Made by a program: the position numbers and the translations under genes. Source: JBNJEM01 sp051745935 (lineage in GTDB: Bacteria > Planctomycetota > Planctomycetia > Pirellulales > Pirellulaceae). From it: DNA of 16,257 nucleotides. The stretch's first letter is position 1, and the number at the start of each line of letters is the position of its first letter. Shown one piece after another: positions 1 through 6,902 of the stretch. The notes under the pieces are model-generated. The model saw nothing but the letters and a program-made list of their open reading frames with translations, was not told the DNA's origin and did not search any database. The stretch spans positions 1 to 16,257 of the forward strand of contig JBNJEM010000095.1 of the NCBI GenBank assembly GCA_051745935.1, in the 5' to 3' direction.

Positions 1-302
1 CGAAATCTTCCACTCTTCAATCAAGCACGCGCGACAAACTCGGGACAACCCACTTGTTCTATTTTGTCCGATTTTCGGGTTTTTCATCAGCCCAGGGCAA
101 AACACAGTCAACGCCCAGCGACCAATGTTTATGAGCTTATTGCAGGGTCTTTTTTCGGGACGCGATGTCCGTTGCGTCGCAGACCTTGGCATGGAAGTAT
201 CTTGCGGAGCAGCCGCGGGAAGTGATACATTGCAACTATGTAATTGTCCGAGTTCGATTTGAACAGCTTGCCAGTGGTTCGCGATAAGGAAAGGTTCATT
301 CA
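1..302. other. Upstream non-coding region with ribosome binding site
   Basis: No gene is supported here. One plus frame is open from base 1 to a TGA near 225, but the peptide is rich in R, S and P, has no recognisable motif, and lacks the GC-rich third positions of the esterase that follows. The only clear signal is a purine-rich Shine-Dalgarno stretch AAGGAAAGG at 286-294, eight bases before the ATG at 303, which fixes the start of the next gene. No convincing -35/-10 pair was found. Confidence 0.5.
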
Positions 303-1604
303 ATGCCAAATACCACGACATTTCCGCGAAACCTATTGCTTCTCGTATCGGTTGTCACGGTTGCCTGCGAGTTCCTTTTTCCCGCATCCGTCCAAGCGGA
401 CCAGGCCAAGAAGGGGTGGACCGCGGACGCGGAACAGGTCGAAGCCCGGCAGGCCAGGGAACGGTCTCGCGGACGCGACATCAACTACCGGGAGGAGGAG
501 GTTCCCGATTACGTGCTACCGGATCCGCTGCGAATGCGCGACGGAACGAAGGTTGACAGCGTGGAGGCCTGGCGGAGCAAACGCCGACCGGAGATCCTTG
601 AACTGTTCCGCACCCATGTCTATGGCCGAGCTCCCATCGGACGGCCGGAGGCGATGACGTTCGACGTGTTCGACTCCGATCCGAACGCGATGGACGGCGC
701 GGCGACGAGGAAACAGGTGCGGATCAACTTCACGGGCGAGGAAGACGGGCTTTCGATGACGCTGATTTGCTTCATTCCCAACGACGCGCCCAAGCCCGTG
801 CCCGGATTTCTTTTGATTTGCAATCGCGGGCCGGAGAACATCGACCCGACCCGTAAGATCAAGAAGCCCTTTTGGCCGGCCGAACACATTGTTGCCCGCG
901 GCTACGTGGCCGCCGCTTTCCACAACGCCGACGTCGATCCGGACCGCCACGATAAGTTCCAGAACGGCGTCCACGGTCTTTTCGACGAGCCGGGCGAGCG
1001 TGCCGACGACGCCTGGGCGACCCTGGCCGCCTGGGCCTGGGGCGCGAGCCGGGCAATGGACTACTTCGAGACGGATGACGCGATTGATCACGAGTACGTC
1101 GGCGTTGTCGGCCATTCTCGCGGCGGCAAGACGTCGCTGTGGGCCGGAGCGGAGGACCAGCGATTCGCGATGGTGGTGTCCAACAATTCCGGCTGCGGCG
1201 GGGCCGCCTTGTCGCGCCGCCGGTATGGAGAAACCGTCGCGAGGATCAATCGTGTGTTTCCGCATTGGTTCTGCGAAAACTTCAATAAGTACAACGACAA
1301 CGAAGACGAATTGCCGGTCGATCAGCACATGTTAATGGCGCTCGCGGCGCCCCGGCTCCTTTACGTGACCAGCGCTGATAAAGACCTCTGGGCCGATCCG
1401 CGAGGGGAATTCCTCGCCGCCGTCGCCGCCAGTCCCGTCTATGAGCTTTTCGGCGTGGAAGGCTTGGGAACCACCAAGATGCCGCCACTCGATCAGCCGG
1501 TACAAGATGGGCGAATCAACTACCACATCCGCTCCGGCGGCCACGGGCTGACCGAGTACGACTGGCGGCAGTTCATGAACGTCGCGGACAAGCATTGGAA
1601 GTGA
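303..1604 (+). CDS. Exported glucuronoyl esterase-like alpha/beta hydrolase (CE15-like)
   Basis: This is a predicted exported esterase of 433 residues. It resembles bacterial CE15 4-O-methyl-glucuronoyl methylesterases, which cleave ester bonds between glucuronoxylan side chains and lignin or other alcohols. Residues 1-32 form a signal peptide: a basic/polar start, a hydrophobic core at 11-26, and cleavage after SVQA. The nucleophile elbow GHSRGGK lies at 270-276, with Ser272 as nucleophile. It is followed by LWAGA and by NNSGCGGAALSRR (294-306), a signature of bacterial CE15 members, with Glu310 a candidate acid. His414 in GGHGLTEYDW is the likely catalytic His. The ATG at 303 is preceded by AAGGAAAGG at the right distance. 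The gene stands alone, and a dispersed repeat begins 11 bases after its stop. The fold is sure; the exact substrate is inferred, and related exported planctomycete hydrolases of unknown substrate are the main alternative. Confidence 0.85.
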   Translation: MPNTTTFPRNLLLLVSVVTVACEFLFPASVQADQAKKGWTADAEQVEARQARERSRGRDINYREEEVPDYVLPDPLRMRDGTKVDSVEAWRSKRRPEILELFRTHVYGRAPIGRPEAMTFDVFDSDPNAMDGAATRKQVRINFTGEEDGLSMTLICFIPNDAPKPVPGFLLICNRGPENIDPTRKIKKPFWPAEHIVARGYVAAAFHNADVDPDRHDKFQNGVHGLFDEPGERADDAWATLAAWAWGASRAMDYFETDDAIDHEYVGVVGHSRGGKTSLWAGAEDQRFAMVVSNNSGCGGAALSRRRYGETVARINRVFPHWFCENFNKYNDNEDELPVDQHMLMALAAPRLLYVTSADKDLWADPRGEFLAAVAASPVYELFGVEGLGTTKMPPLDQPVQDGRINYHIRSGGHGLTEYDWRQFMNVADKHWK

Positions 1605-1614
1605 AGCGTTTTTC

Positions 1615-1629
1615 GTAGCCGTTCACGGG
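1615..1629 (+). repeat. Dispersed repeat, copy 1 (GTAGCCGTTCACGGG)
   Basis: This 15-base sequence recurs exactly at 4613-4627. Both copies lie just behind a stop codon (11 and 21 bases). The similarity continues loosely beyond the 15-mer: here GCCG, ATACA and TCTGGACGC; there GCCGCTACA and CCTGGACAC. That suggests a longer, diverged intergenic repeat rather than chance. Confidence 0.6.
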
Positions 1630-1890
1630 CCGATACACGGTCTGGACGCGGGAGCCCGAACGGATGGGTTACTGTTGATCGATATGAAAGGTGGGTCACT
1701 GCATACGGCTTGCGTCCGGTGTGCCTTGGGTTTGGCGTTTTGGTGGTCTCCGCCGGACAGGATGAGCACCGCGCTCTGGCGCTGGCGGGATGAAAAACCG
1801 AATAGCCCCAATTCGCCCGGACTTGGGGGACATTAGCCGGCTGCCGAGCGCGCCCCGTGCGAACGTTCCAAAATACTGGTTGTAACGCCC
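1630..1890. other. Intergenic region, no gene seen
   Basis: Apart from the tail of the dispersed repeat at its left edge, I see no gene, tRNA or clear promoter. A 62-codon minus-strand frame (1623-1811) has no family features. The stretch ends in the open frame leading into the hemolysin III gene; the last in-frame stop before that gene is the TAG at 1834-1836. Confidence 0.4.
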
Positions 1891-2643
1891 TTGACGTGTG
1901 TTCGGGAGTGGGTCATTTTACAGAGATATCGACGGAGACAATCGTTCGGGGAAGAACTCGCCAACAGCGTGAGTCATGGCCTGGGGCTGTTGGGGGCGAT
2001 CGCGGTCACTCCGGTCCTGGTCGGCCGCGCGATCGAGCGGGACGACGTGGCGGCGGTTGTGGGGAACAGCGTCTTTTGCGTCGCCATGGCTTTCCTTTAT
2101 CTGAGTTCGTCGCTCTATCACGCGTTACCGCTGGGGCGAGCTAAACGGGTGGTCCGCCGATGCGACCACGCGGCCATCTATATGCTCATCGCCGGCACAT
2201 ACACGCCGTTTACCCTTGGCGTGCTCCGCGGGCCCTGGGGATGGACGCTCTTTGGCATGGTGTGGACGCTTGCGATACTGGGCCTGTTTGTGGAAAGCCG
2301 CGTGCACCTGCGGATCATGGAGGGGGCGACGAGCGAGCCGGGCGGTTTTTCAGAGCGTTTCAAGCCGCCGGGCAGCCAGTCCCGGGCGCGCCAAGCAACT
2401 CGCCGGCTTTCCATCGCGATTTACTTGGCCATGGGCTGGCTTGCCCTGATTGCCGTGGGGCCCATTTGGCATGCCGTGTCAACGGCGGGCTTGTTCTGGA
2501 TTGTGGCGGGCGGCCTGAGCTACATGGTCGGGCTCACGTTCTACGCGGCCAGTGGCGTACGTTACGCGCACCTGGCGTGGCATCTTTGCGTACTGGTCGG
2601 ATCTGCCTGTTTCTTTCTGGCGGTGCTTTGGTATTCTTACTGA
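1891..2643 (+). CDS. Hemolysin III / PAQR-family integral membrane protein
   Basis: This is an inner-membrane protein of the hemolysin III (YqfA/TrhA) branch of the PAQR superfamily, seven-helix proteins related to adiponectin receptors. Bacterial members are linked to membrane lipid homeostasis, and the hemolysin name is historical. The family opening FGEELANSVSHG is at 19-30. SSSLYH (72-77) supplies one metal His, DHAAIYMLIAGTYTP spans 92-106, and HLAWH (227-231) gives the HxxxH pair, so the likely zinc ligands are His77, His227 and His231. Hydrophobic helices fill the rest. Oddities: a polar stretch of about 30 residues at 141-171 where relatives usually have a short loop, and CFF at 240-242 where many relatives have CHF. 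The start is uncertain. TTG at 1891 lacks a Shine-Dalgarno; GGGAG at 1904-1908 sits six bases before an in-frame ATT at 1915. No in-frame ATG precedes the conserved core. Confidence 0.9.
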   Translation: MTCVREWVILQRYRRRQSFGEELANSVSHGLGLLGAIAVTPVLVGRAIERDDVAAVVGNSVFCVAMAFLYLSSSLYHALPLGRAKRVVRRCDHAAIYMLIAGTYTPFTLGVLRGPWGWTLFGMVWTLAILGLFVESRVHLRIMEGATSEPGGFSERFKPPGSQSRARQATRRLSIAIYLAMGWLALIAVGPIWHAVSTAGLFWIVAGGLSYMVGLTFYAASGVRYAHLAWHLCVLVGSACFFLAVLWYSY

Positions 2644-2878
2644 AAGACTTGGCGGAAACAGGGGCCGCACCAACATCGGGGTATTCCGAGGCAAAGAGGA
2701 ATGAAAAAAGCGGCGCAACAGATAGAGGACCCTGAGTTTTTCCTGGCCCGAGCTGGGAGCATCACTCGAACTCCTTGAATCAGACAGTTATTTCTTTTAT
2801 TTTTTACAGATCCTTAACTCCGATTTGGCCGCATGATAGTGCCCTTCAGTCCCGACCTTTTTCTCCCTCTTTTTTCCT
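2644..2878. other. Intergenic region, T/C-rich at the right end
   Basis: No supported gene. A 25-codon ORF at 2701-2778 has a possible GAGG at 2688-2691, but nothing else favours it. From about 2788 the plus strand becomes T-rich, then a pyrimidine run (2856-2880) leads straight into the nucleotidyltransferase start. No Shine-Dalgarno is visible for that gene. No tRNA or hairpin terminator was recognised. Confidence 0.35.
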
Positions 2879-3277
2879 TTGGTACATAGGTCCGAGTTTG
2901 AACGGATCAAACGTGTAGTCGCTCAGATAGCCGACTCCAACGGTGCCCGTCAGGCCATCGTCTTCGGCTCCTACGCGCGTGGCACGGCCACCCGTCACTC
3001 CGATCTCGATGTGCTGATCATAGAGGACACGTCCTTACCGTTTCTCAAACGGATTGACCGCTACTTTGATCCACTCGTGGAGCGACTGGGGCTGGCGATG
3101 GACGTGCTGGTCTACACGCCCGAGGAAATGGAAACGATCAAACACCGCCCATTCATACAAGCCGCTCTCAAGGAGGGCATTGTCGTTTATGAGTCGCGAA
3201 CGCGGCGGCGTTCAGCCCGTGCGTCTCCAGAATCCCCAGCGTCTCGGAATCCAGCCCGTTCAAGCCCCCCTCGGTGA
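2879..3277 (+). CDS. Orphan minimal nucleotidyltransferase (MNT-type antitoxin-like)
   Basis: This is a small cytoplasmic protein of the DNA polymerase beta-like nucleotidyltransferase superfamily, of the MNT kind usually paired with a HEPN protein in toxin-antitoxin modules. The motif GSYARG (30-35) followed by SDLDVLI (41-47) gives the two metal Asp residues, Asp42 and Asp44; Asp75 in MDVLVYTPEE is the third carboxylate. The MNT domain normally ends near the sequence GIVVYE, here at 100-105. The remaining 27 residues are R/S/P-rich and look like read-through into other sequence. No HEPN gene was found on either side, so the protein is an orphan or half of a broken module. The start is TTG at 2879, the only usual start codon between the in-frame TAG at 2837 and the domain, but it has no Shine-Dalgarno. 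The domain is clear; expression and function are uncertain. Confidence 0.75.
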   Translation: MVHRSEFERIKRVVAQIADSNGARQAIVFGSYARGTATRHSDLDVLIIEDTSLPFLKRIDRYFDPLVERLGLAMDVLVYTPEEMETIKHRPFIQAALKEGIVVYESRTRRRSARASPESPASRNPARSSPPR

Positions 3278-3376
3278 GATCACCCCCGAGCGGCGAGACA
3301 ACGCGTCGTCGGCCAGGTGGTGCACCAGCGTCAGGTACGGCTCCAGTGGGTTGGCGAGAATCGGGTTATCCGAAAC
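3190..3376 (-). pseudogene. Possible frameshifted gene remnant, family unknown
   Basis: Read on the minus strand, 3376-3291 gives a plausible peptide with NPLEPYLTLVHHLADDALS. After a frame change near 3290 it continues as PLGGDLTEGGLNGLDSETLG and ILETHGLNAA to about 3190. No stop interrupts either piece, and both look more protein-like than the R/P/S-rich plus-strand reading, which forms the odd tail of the nucleotidyltransferase. I do not recognise the family. The simplest reading is the end of a decayed gene butted against the MNT gene. It could also be chance. Confidence 0.25.
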
Positions 3377-3614
3377 CCGGCACCGGCCGGACGCGACCGC
3401 CCGGCCATTGGCCCCCTGGCTGCCTTTGCCAGGCTTCGCTACAATTAGCGATTCGATCTGGATGGGTAGAGGCCGATTCTGGCCGCCATTGACTGTCGTG
3501 GATACGTCGCCCGGCCGTACCATCAGGAAAAAGGGGGGGGGCAACCCTCGGCGAGCGTAATCCGCTCAGCCAGCGTATCCGAGCCACATTACCCGTGAGA
3601 CGAGGGCCAATACG
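3278..3614. other. Intergenic region before the aldolase, with A5G9 tract
   Basis: No intact gene. The left part overlaps the possible minus-strand remnant. A homopolymer A5G9 lies at 3528-3541. A Shine-Dalgarno GAGGG at 3602-3606 sits eight bases before the aldolase ATG. No promoter or terminator stands out. Confidence 0.4.
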
Positions 3615-4592
3615 ATGATCGTGACCACCAACGACCTATTCAAGCACGCCTACGGAAATTATGCCATCGGCGCTTACAACATCAATAACCTGGAGCAGAC
3701 CGTCGGCTTGTTTCGCGGCAATTTGGGCAAAGTGAAGGCGAACGACGAGCCGGTTGACGATGGCAAAGCCGCTCCGTTCATTATTCAGATCTCCCGGGGA
3801 GCGCGTGGCTATACGGACAAACGCTTCCTCGAAGCGATCATCCGGGCAGCCGACGAAATCTTCCCCGAGGCGATTTTCGCCGTTCATCTCGATCATGGCA
3901 CCGAGGAAGCCTGTTACGACTGTATCGAAAGCGGTTTCTATAGCTCCGTGATGATCGACGGCTCGCATTTCGAGCTGGAGAAAAACATTGCCGTGACCCG
4001 CCGAGTGGTCGAAAAGGCGCATGAACAAGGGATCGTTGTTGAGGCTGAACTGGGACAGCTGGGCGGCGTGGAGGAAGACGTGGTCGGCAGCGTCTGCCTC
4101 ACCGAACCGGATCAGGCGGCCGAATTTGTCGAACGCAGCGGTTGCGACTCGCTGGCTGTCGCCATTGGTACCTCACACGGGGCGTACAAATTCACCGGCA
4201 GCCAGGGGCTGCGGATGGACCGGCTGGAAGAGATTCAAAAGGCCGTCCCCAAAGGCTTTCCGCTGGTCATGCACGGGTCGAGCAGCGTTCCGGACGAGTG
4301 GGTACAACGCATCAACAACGCCGGCGGCGCCTTGAAGAACTCCAGCGGCGTGCCGGAGGATCAGTATAATCCGGCCGCTAAGCTCGGCGTTTGCAAGGTG
4401 AACATTGATACCGACGGCCGGCTGGTCTGGTGCGCCGTCTACCGCGAATCGTTCCGGGATCAGCCGGAGGACTTCGACCCGCGCACCCCGGGCAAGAAAT
4501 TCATGCCCGAGTACGCGAAATACATTACGCACAAGAATACAAAGCTGGGCTCCGCCGGCCAATTGTCCGCCGTCGGCAAAATGGTCCGGTGA
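3615..4592 (+). CDS. Class II fructose-bisphosphate aldolase
   Basis: This is a cytoplasmic zinc enzyme that interconverts fructose 1,6-bisphosphate with glyceraldehyde 3-phosphate and dihydroxyacetone phosphate, in glycolysis and gluconeogenesis. The 325-residue TIM barrel is complete. AYNINN (20-25) opens the barrel. HLDHG (91-95) carries the catalytic Asp93 and zinc His94, and EAELG (143-147) the second metal-site acid. GTSHGAY (186-191) supplies zinc His188 and HGSSSVP (220-226) zinc His220. NIDTDGR (263-269) binds the phosphate. The ATG has a good GAGGG Shine-Dalgarno. An insert at about 34-52 separates the first barrel elements; in members I know this loop is shorter. Tagatose-bisphosphate aldolase (the GatY/KbaY type) is the main alternative, as the two share all catalytic residues. 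The gene is followed by the repeat-rich gap and shows no operon partner. Confidence 0.92.
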   Translation: MIVTTNDLFKHAYGNYAIGAYNINNLEQTVGLFRGNLGKVKANDEPVDDGKAAPFIIQISRGARGYTDKRFLEAIIRAADEIFPEAIFAVHLDHGTEEACYDCIESGFYSSVMIDGSHFELEKNIAVTRRVVEKAHEQGIVVEAELGQLGGVEEDVVGSVCLTEPDQAAEFVERSGCDSLAVAIGTSHGAYKFTGSQGLRMDRLEEIQKAVPKGFPLVMHGSSSVPDEWVQRINNAGGALKNSSGVPEDQYNPAAKLGVCKVNIDTDGRLVWCAVYRESFRDQPEDFDPRTPGKKFMPEYAKYITHKNTKLGSAGQLSAVGKMVR

Positions 4593-4612
4593 ACGAAAAC
4601 GAACCCAGCGGG

Positions 4613-4627
4613 GTAGCCGTTCACGGG
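4613..4627 (+). repeat. Dispersed repeat, copy 2 (GTAGCCGTTCACGGG)
   Basis: Exact match to 1615-1629. Its continuation GTTCACGGGTGCCGCTACA (from 4619) resembles GTTCACGCTCGCCGCTACA (from 4689), giving a second, partial copy about 70 bases on. Three related copies in one window, all intergenic, indicate a genome-wide repeat family. Confidence 0.6.
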
Positions 4628-4668
4628 TGCCGCTACATGACCTGGACACGCAAGGCCCGCATGGATGT

Positions 4669-4776
4669 CACGGGCTTGTCCCGTGGTGGTTCACGCTCGC
4701 CGCTACAAACCGGCCAGACACACCACGCCTGCCCGTCGGTAGCGTGGAACGTAACGGACCACGGGACAAGCCCGTG
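4669..4776. repeat. Inverted pair of REP-like hairpins
   Basis: CACGGGCTTGTCCCGTGG at 4669-4686 is repeated as its exact reverse complement at 4759-4776, 72 bases apart. Each arm is itself a hairpin: CCACGGG/CCCGTGG around ACAAG on the right copy. Inside, GTTCACGCT (4689-4697) pairs with AGCGTGGAAC (4741-4750) with one bulged base. This is the layout of paired REP (BIME-like) elements. Spurious ORFs crossing it read CHGLVPW, which I recall from predicted peptides in planctomycete genomes; that recollection is weak support for a lineage-wide repeat. Confidence 0.7.
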
Positions 4777-5124
4777 GCATTTGCACCTGGAAAAGCCTTT
4801 CCTCAACATGTGCAACGAACGTGCGAACGTCCGCGCAAACCGCTTCGTTGCGCCCGCTGTCACTCCCCGTGTCGAACCAAAGGCCCCAAGCGACCGCACG
4901 GACCAAAAGGAGCACGTGCATGCGGCTCGATTGCAAACCGCAAGGGGCACCCCAGACGATGGAATCCCTATTTCCCTGAGCCTGTCCAGATCCGCGGCTT
5001 TTCAGCAAATCCAGAGCAAACGCGAAACATCACCCCGCGGGAAATCGTGGGTAGAACCACCAGCGACGAGCGGCCCGGCATCAATCGCCAACGCTTTGCC
5101 GGGCCGTGCATCGCCGCTGGGTAC
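4777..5124. other. Intergenic region between convergent aldolase and sulfatase
   Basis: Together with the repeat block, the whole gap after the aldolase runs 4593-5124. Long frames cross it on both strands, but their peptides are rich in R, P, S and T and carry no motif, so I read it as non-coding. The only other structure is the stem-loop at 5071-5106 behind the sulfatase. Confidence 0.45.
5071..5106 (-). terminator. Stem-loop downstream of the sulfatase
   Basis: CGGCCCGGCA (5071-5080) and TGCCGGGCCG (5097-5106) form a perfect 10-bp stem with a 16-base loop, 18 bases after the sulfatase stop in its reading direction. No U-tract follows, so it may stabilise the mRNA 3' end or act with Rho rather than being an intrinsic terminator. 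Confidence 0.4.
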
Positions 5125-6609
5125 CTACCACTTCAGCCGCTCGTCGTCGGGGCCCAGTTTTCCCGCTGGGCGGATGCCAGGACCGGGTTTGCCCTGGTCG
5201 CCTAGGTCGGCCCGCATCTCCTCGGCCAGACTTTTCATCCGCTCAACGACGTCGGGGTGCTGGTCCTTCACATCGGTTGTCTCGTGGCGATCGGTCTCCA
5301 TGTCGAACAAAGCGAGGTCGATTTTCTTTCGGGTGGTTTTGCCGGGATGACCGTCTTGTCCGACCTCATCCATCAAATAATGCCGGTAGGCATGCGGAAA
5401 GTGTAACTTCCAGCGTTGGGTGCGGACGGCCTGAAGTTGGTTGCCGTAATAAAGGAAATAGGCTGGGTGCGGGCTTTTAGCTTCCGGTTCACCAGCAATG
5501 ATCGGCCAGATGTTTTTGCCGTCGATCTTCAGTTCAGGCAATTCGGCGCCGACCAGGTGCGCGACGGTCGGCAGAATATCGATGGTCATGGCCACGGTAT
5601 CGCAGGTGGTATCAGCGGGAATCGTACCGGGCCACCACATGACGGTCGCATTGCGGGAACCTCCCTCGAACATGGTACCCTTTCCTTCGCGAAGGCCGCC
5701 GGTTTTGCCCGCGTGGTTGCCATAATTGAGCCATGGCCCGTTGTCGGCGGTGAAGATAACAAATGTGTTCTCCGCCAAGCCGGTTTCCTCCAGCGTGTCG
5801 AGAATCTGGCCAACGGACCAGTCGAGTTCCATCATCACGTCACCGTACAGTCCCGCGCCCGATTTGCCCTTGAACTGCTCACTGGCGAAGATAGGCACGT
5901 GCACCATCGTGTGAGGGACGTACAGGAAGAACGGTTGATCCTGGTTGCGTTCGATGAAGTCGACGGCCCGCTCGGTGCATTGTTTGGTCAACAGAGCCTG
6001 ATCCTCCGGCGTCACGTCCGCATTGATCACGTTGGTATTTTCGATCAGCGGTAGCGGCGGGTACCGCTTGGCTTTCGGATGATCCTTCGGCAGCCGTGTA
6101 TTGTCGTAGCTCCACGGCCACATATCGTTGGAGTAGGGCAGACCGAAGTATTCGTCGAACCCGTGGTTGACGGGCAGGAATTTGGGATGATGCCCCAAGT
6201 GCCATTTCCCGTGGATGGCTGTCGCGTAATCTCTCTGTTTACAGATTTCGGCAATGGTGGTTTCAGCGGAATTGATGCCATGCTCATGGCCGGGGAACAG
6301 CGCGCCCCGGATCGATACCCGGTTGGAATAACAGCCGGTCATCAGCGCCGCGCGGCTGGCCGAACACACGGCTTGAGCCACCTGGAAGTCGGTGAAGCGT
6401 CGCCCTTCGCGAGCCATGCGGTCAAGGTGAGGTGTTGGATAGTCCGGATACCCATCGGAGGCGAACGGTCCGATGTCGGCGTATCCCATGTCGTCGATAA
6501 AAATGATGACAATGTTCGGCGGACTCTCCGCCGCCTGGAGCGGCATGGCGGAAAACGGGACAAGCAAAGCGATCAAGGATCTCACGACGGACGATGCAAT
6601 ACACTTCAT
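5125..6609 (-). CDS. Exported type I sulfatase (arylsulfatase-like)
   Basis: This is an exported formylglycine-dependent sulfatase of 494 residues (alkaline phosphatase superfamily, S1 type), which hydrolyses sulfate esters, here most likely on polysaccharides. A signal peptide covers 1-26, with cleavage near LQA-AE. Metal-binding IDDMGYAD lies at 38-45. The sulfatase signature CSASR is at 82-86; Cys82 would become formylglycine. GKWHLG (134-139) provides active-site Lys135 and His137, and His233 lies in VPHTMVHVP. TADNGPW (287-293) gives metal ligands Asp289 and Asn290, and EGGSRNATVMWWPG follows at 315-328. The C-terminal subdomain is present, so the enzyme looks intact. AAGGAG sits six bases before the ATG. 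It is divergent from the decayed gene at 6903. A maturase (formylglycine-generating enzyme or anSME) would have to be encoded elsewhere. The specific substrate cannot be read from the sequence. Confidence 0.95.
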   Translation of the reverse strand: MKCIASSVVRSLIALLVPFSAMPLQAAESPPNIVIIFIDDMGYADIGPFASDGYPDYPTPHLDRMAREGRRFTDFQVAQAVCSASRAALMTGCYSNRVSIRGALFPGHEHGINSAETTIAEICKQRDYATAIHGKWHLGHHPKFLPVNHGFDEYFGLPYSNDMWPWSYDNTRLPKDHPKAKRYPPLPLIENTNVINADVTPEDQALLTKQCTERAVDFIERNQDQPFFLYVPHTMVHVPIFASEQFKGKSGAGLYGDVMMELDWSVGQILDTLEETGLAENTFVIFTADNGPWLNYGNHAGKTGGLREGKGTMFEGGSRNATVMWWPGTIPADTTCDTVAMTIDILPTVAHLVGAELPELKIDGKNIWPIIAGEPEAKSPHPAYFLYYGNQLQAVRTQRWKLHFPHAYRHYLMDEVGQDGHPGKTTRKKIDLALFDMETDRHETTDVKDQHPDVVERMKSLAEEMRADLGDQGKPGPGIRPAGKLGPDDERLKW

Positions 6610-6647
6610 GACAGACTCCTTGTGGAAAAACTACGGTTGATCGCGTC

Positions 6648-6677
6648 ATTCTACCAAGCGGATCGGGCCAGCCGCAA
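6648..6677 (-). promoter_or_regulatory. Candidate promoter of the sulfatase gene
   Basis: On the minus strand TTGCGG (6672-6677) and TAGAAT (6648-6653) are separated by 18 bases, 3/6 and 5/6 matches to the sigma-70 hexamers. The 5' leader to the ATG would be about 30 bases and includes AAGGAG at 6616-6621. Inference from consensus only. Confidence 0.3.
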
Positions 6678-6752
6678 GAATGGCGTGGGAGGATCGGGGG
6701 GGGGTGAATTGGTTTCGCTTGCGGTGGGCGAATGGAAAAACGGCCGAAAGCG

Positions 6753-6832
6753 ATCCCAGGTCACCCAAGCCTTGTTCCCAAATGAAACGCCACTGTAACC
6801 GCCCGGTGGCCGATGGCCACGGCACCTGGGAT
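6753..6832. repeat. Short inverted repeat ATCCCAGGT/ACCTGGGAT
   Basis: Nine-base arms at 6753-6761 and 6824-6832 are perfect inverted copies, 62 bases apart, in the 293-base gap between the divergent sulfatase and the decayed gene. They could be operator half-sites or chance; there is no further support. Confidence 0.25.
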
Positions 6833-6902
6833 TTGTGGAATTGCAATCGATGTGTCCACGCCAAGCCACGTGAGTATCGTTTGACGTGAGGGAGAACTTA
6901 AC

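Noticed and set aside
1..225. Plus frame open from the window edge to a TGA near 225, possibly the end of an upstream gene.
   Set aside because: The peptide has no motif, is R/S/P-rich and lacks the GC-rich third positions of the neighbouring genes; an open stretch of this length can occur by chance.
516..1328. 270-codon minus-strand frame opposite the esterase.
   Set aside because: Antisense shadow of a clearly coding GC-rich gene; low-complexity R/V/H-rich sequence with no motif.
2701..2778. 25-codon ORF starting MKKAAQQIEDPEFF with a possible GAGG nine bases upstream.
   Set aside because: Too short to judge, no recognised family, and no link to its neighbours.
4633..4950. Minus-strand 105-codon frame containing CHGLVPWSVTF and three Cys-rich patches.
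   Set aside because: The recognisable part is simply the translation of the REP-like hairpins.
4405..5350. Two long overlapping plus-strand frames running from the aldolase gene across the intergenic gap into the sulfatase region.
   Set aside because: They are shadows of the aldolase and sulfatase joined through repeat DNA; composition is R/P/S/T-rich with no domain.
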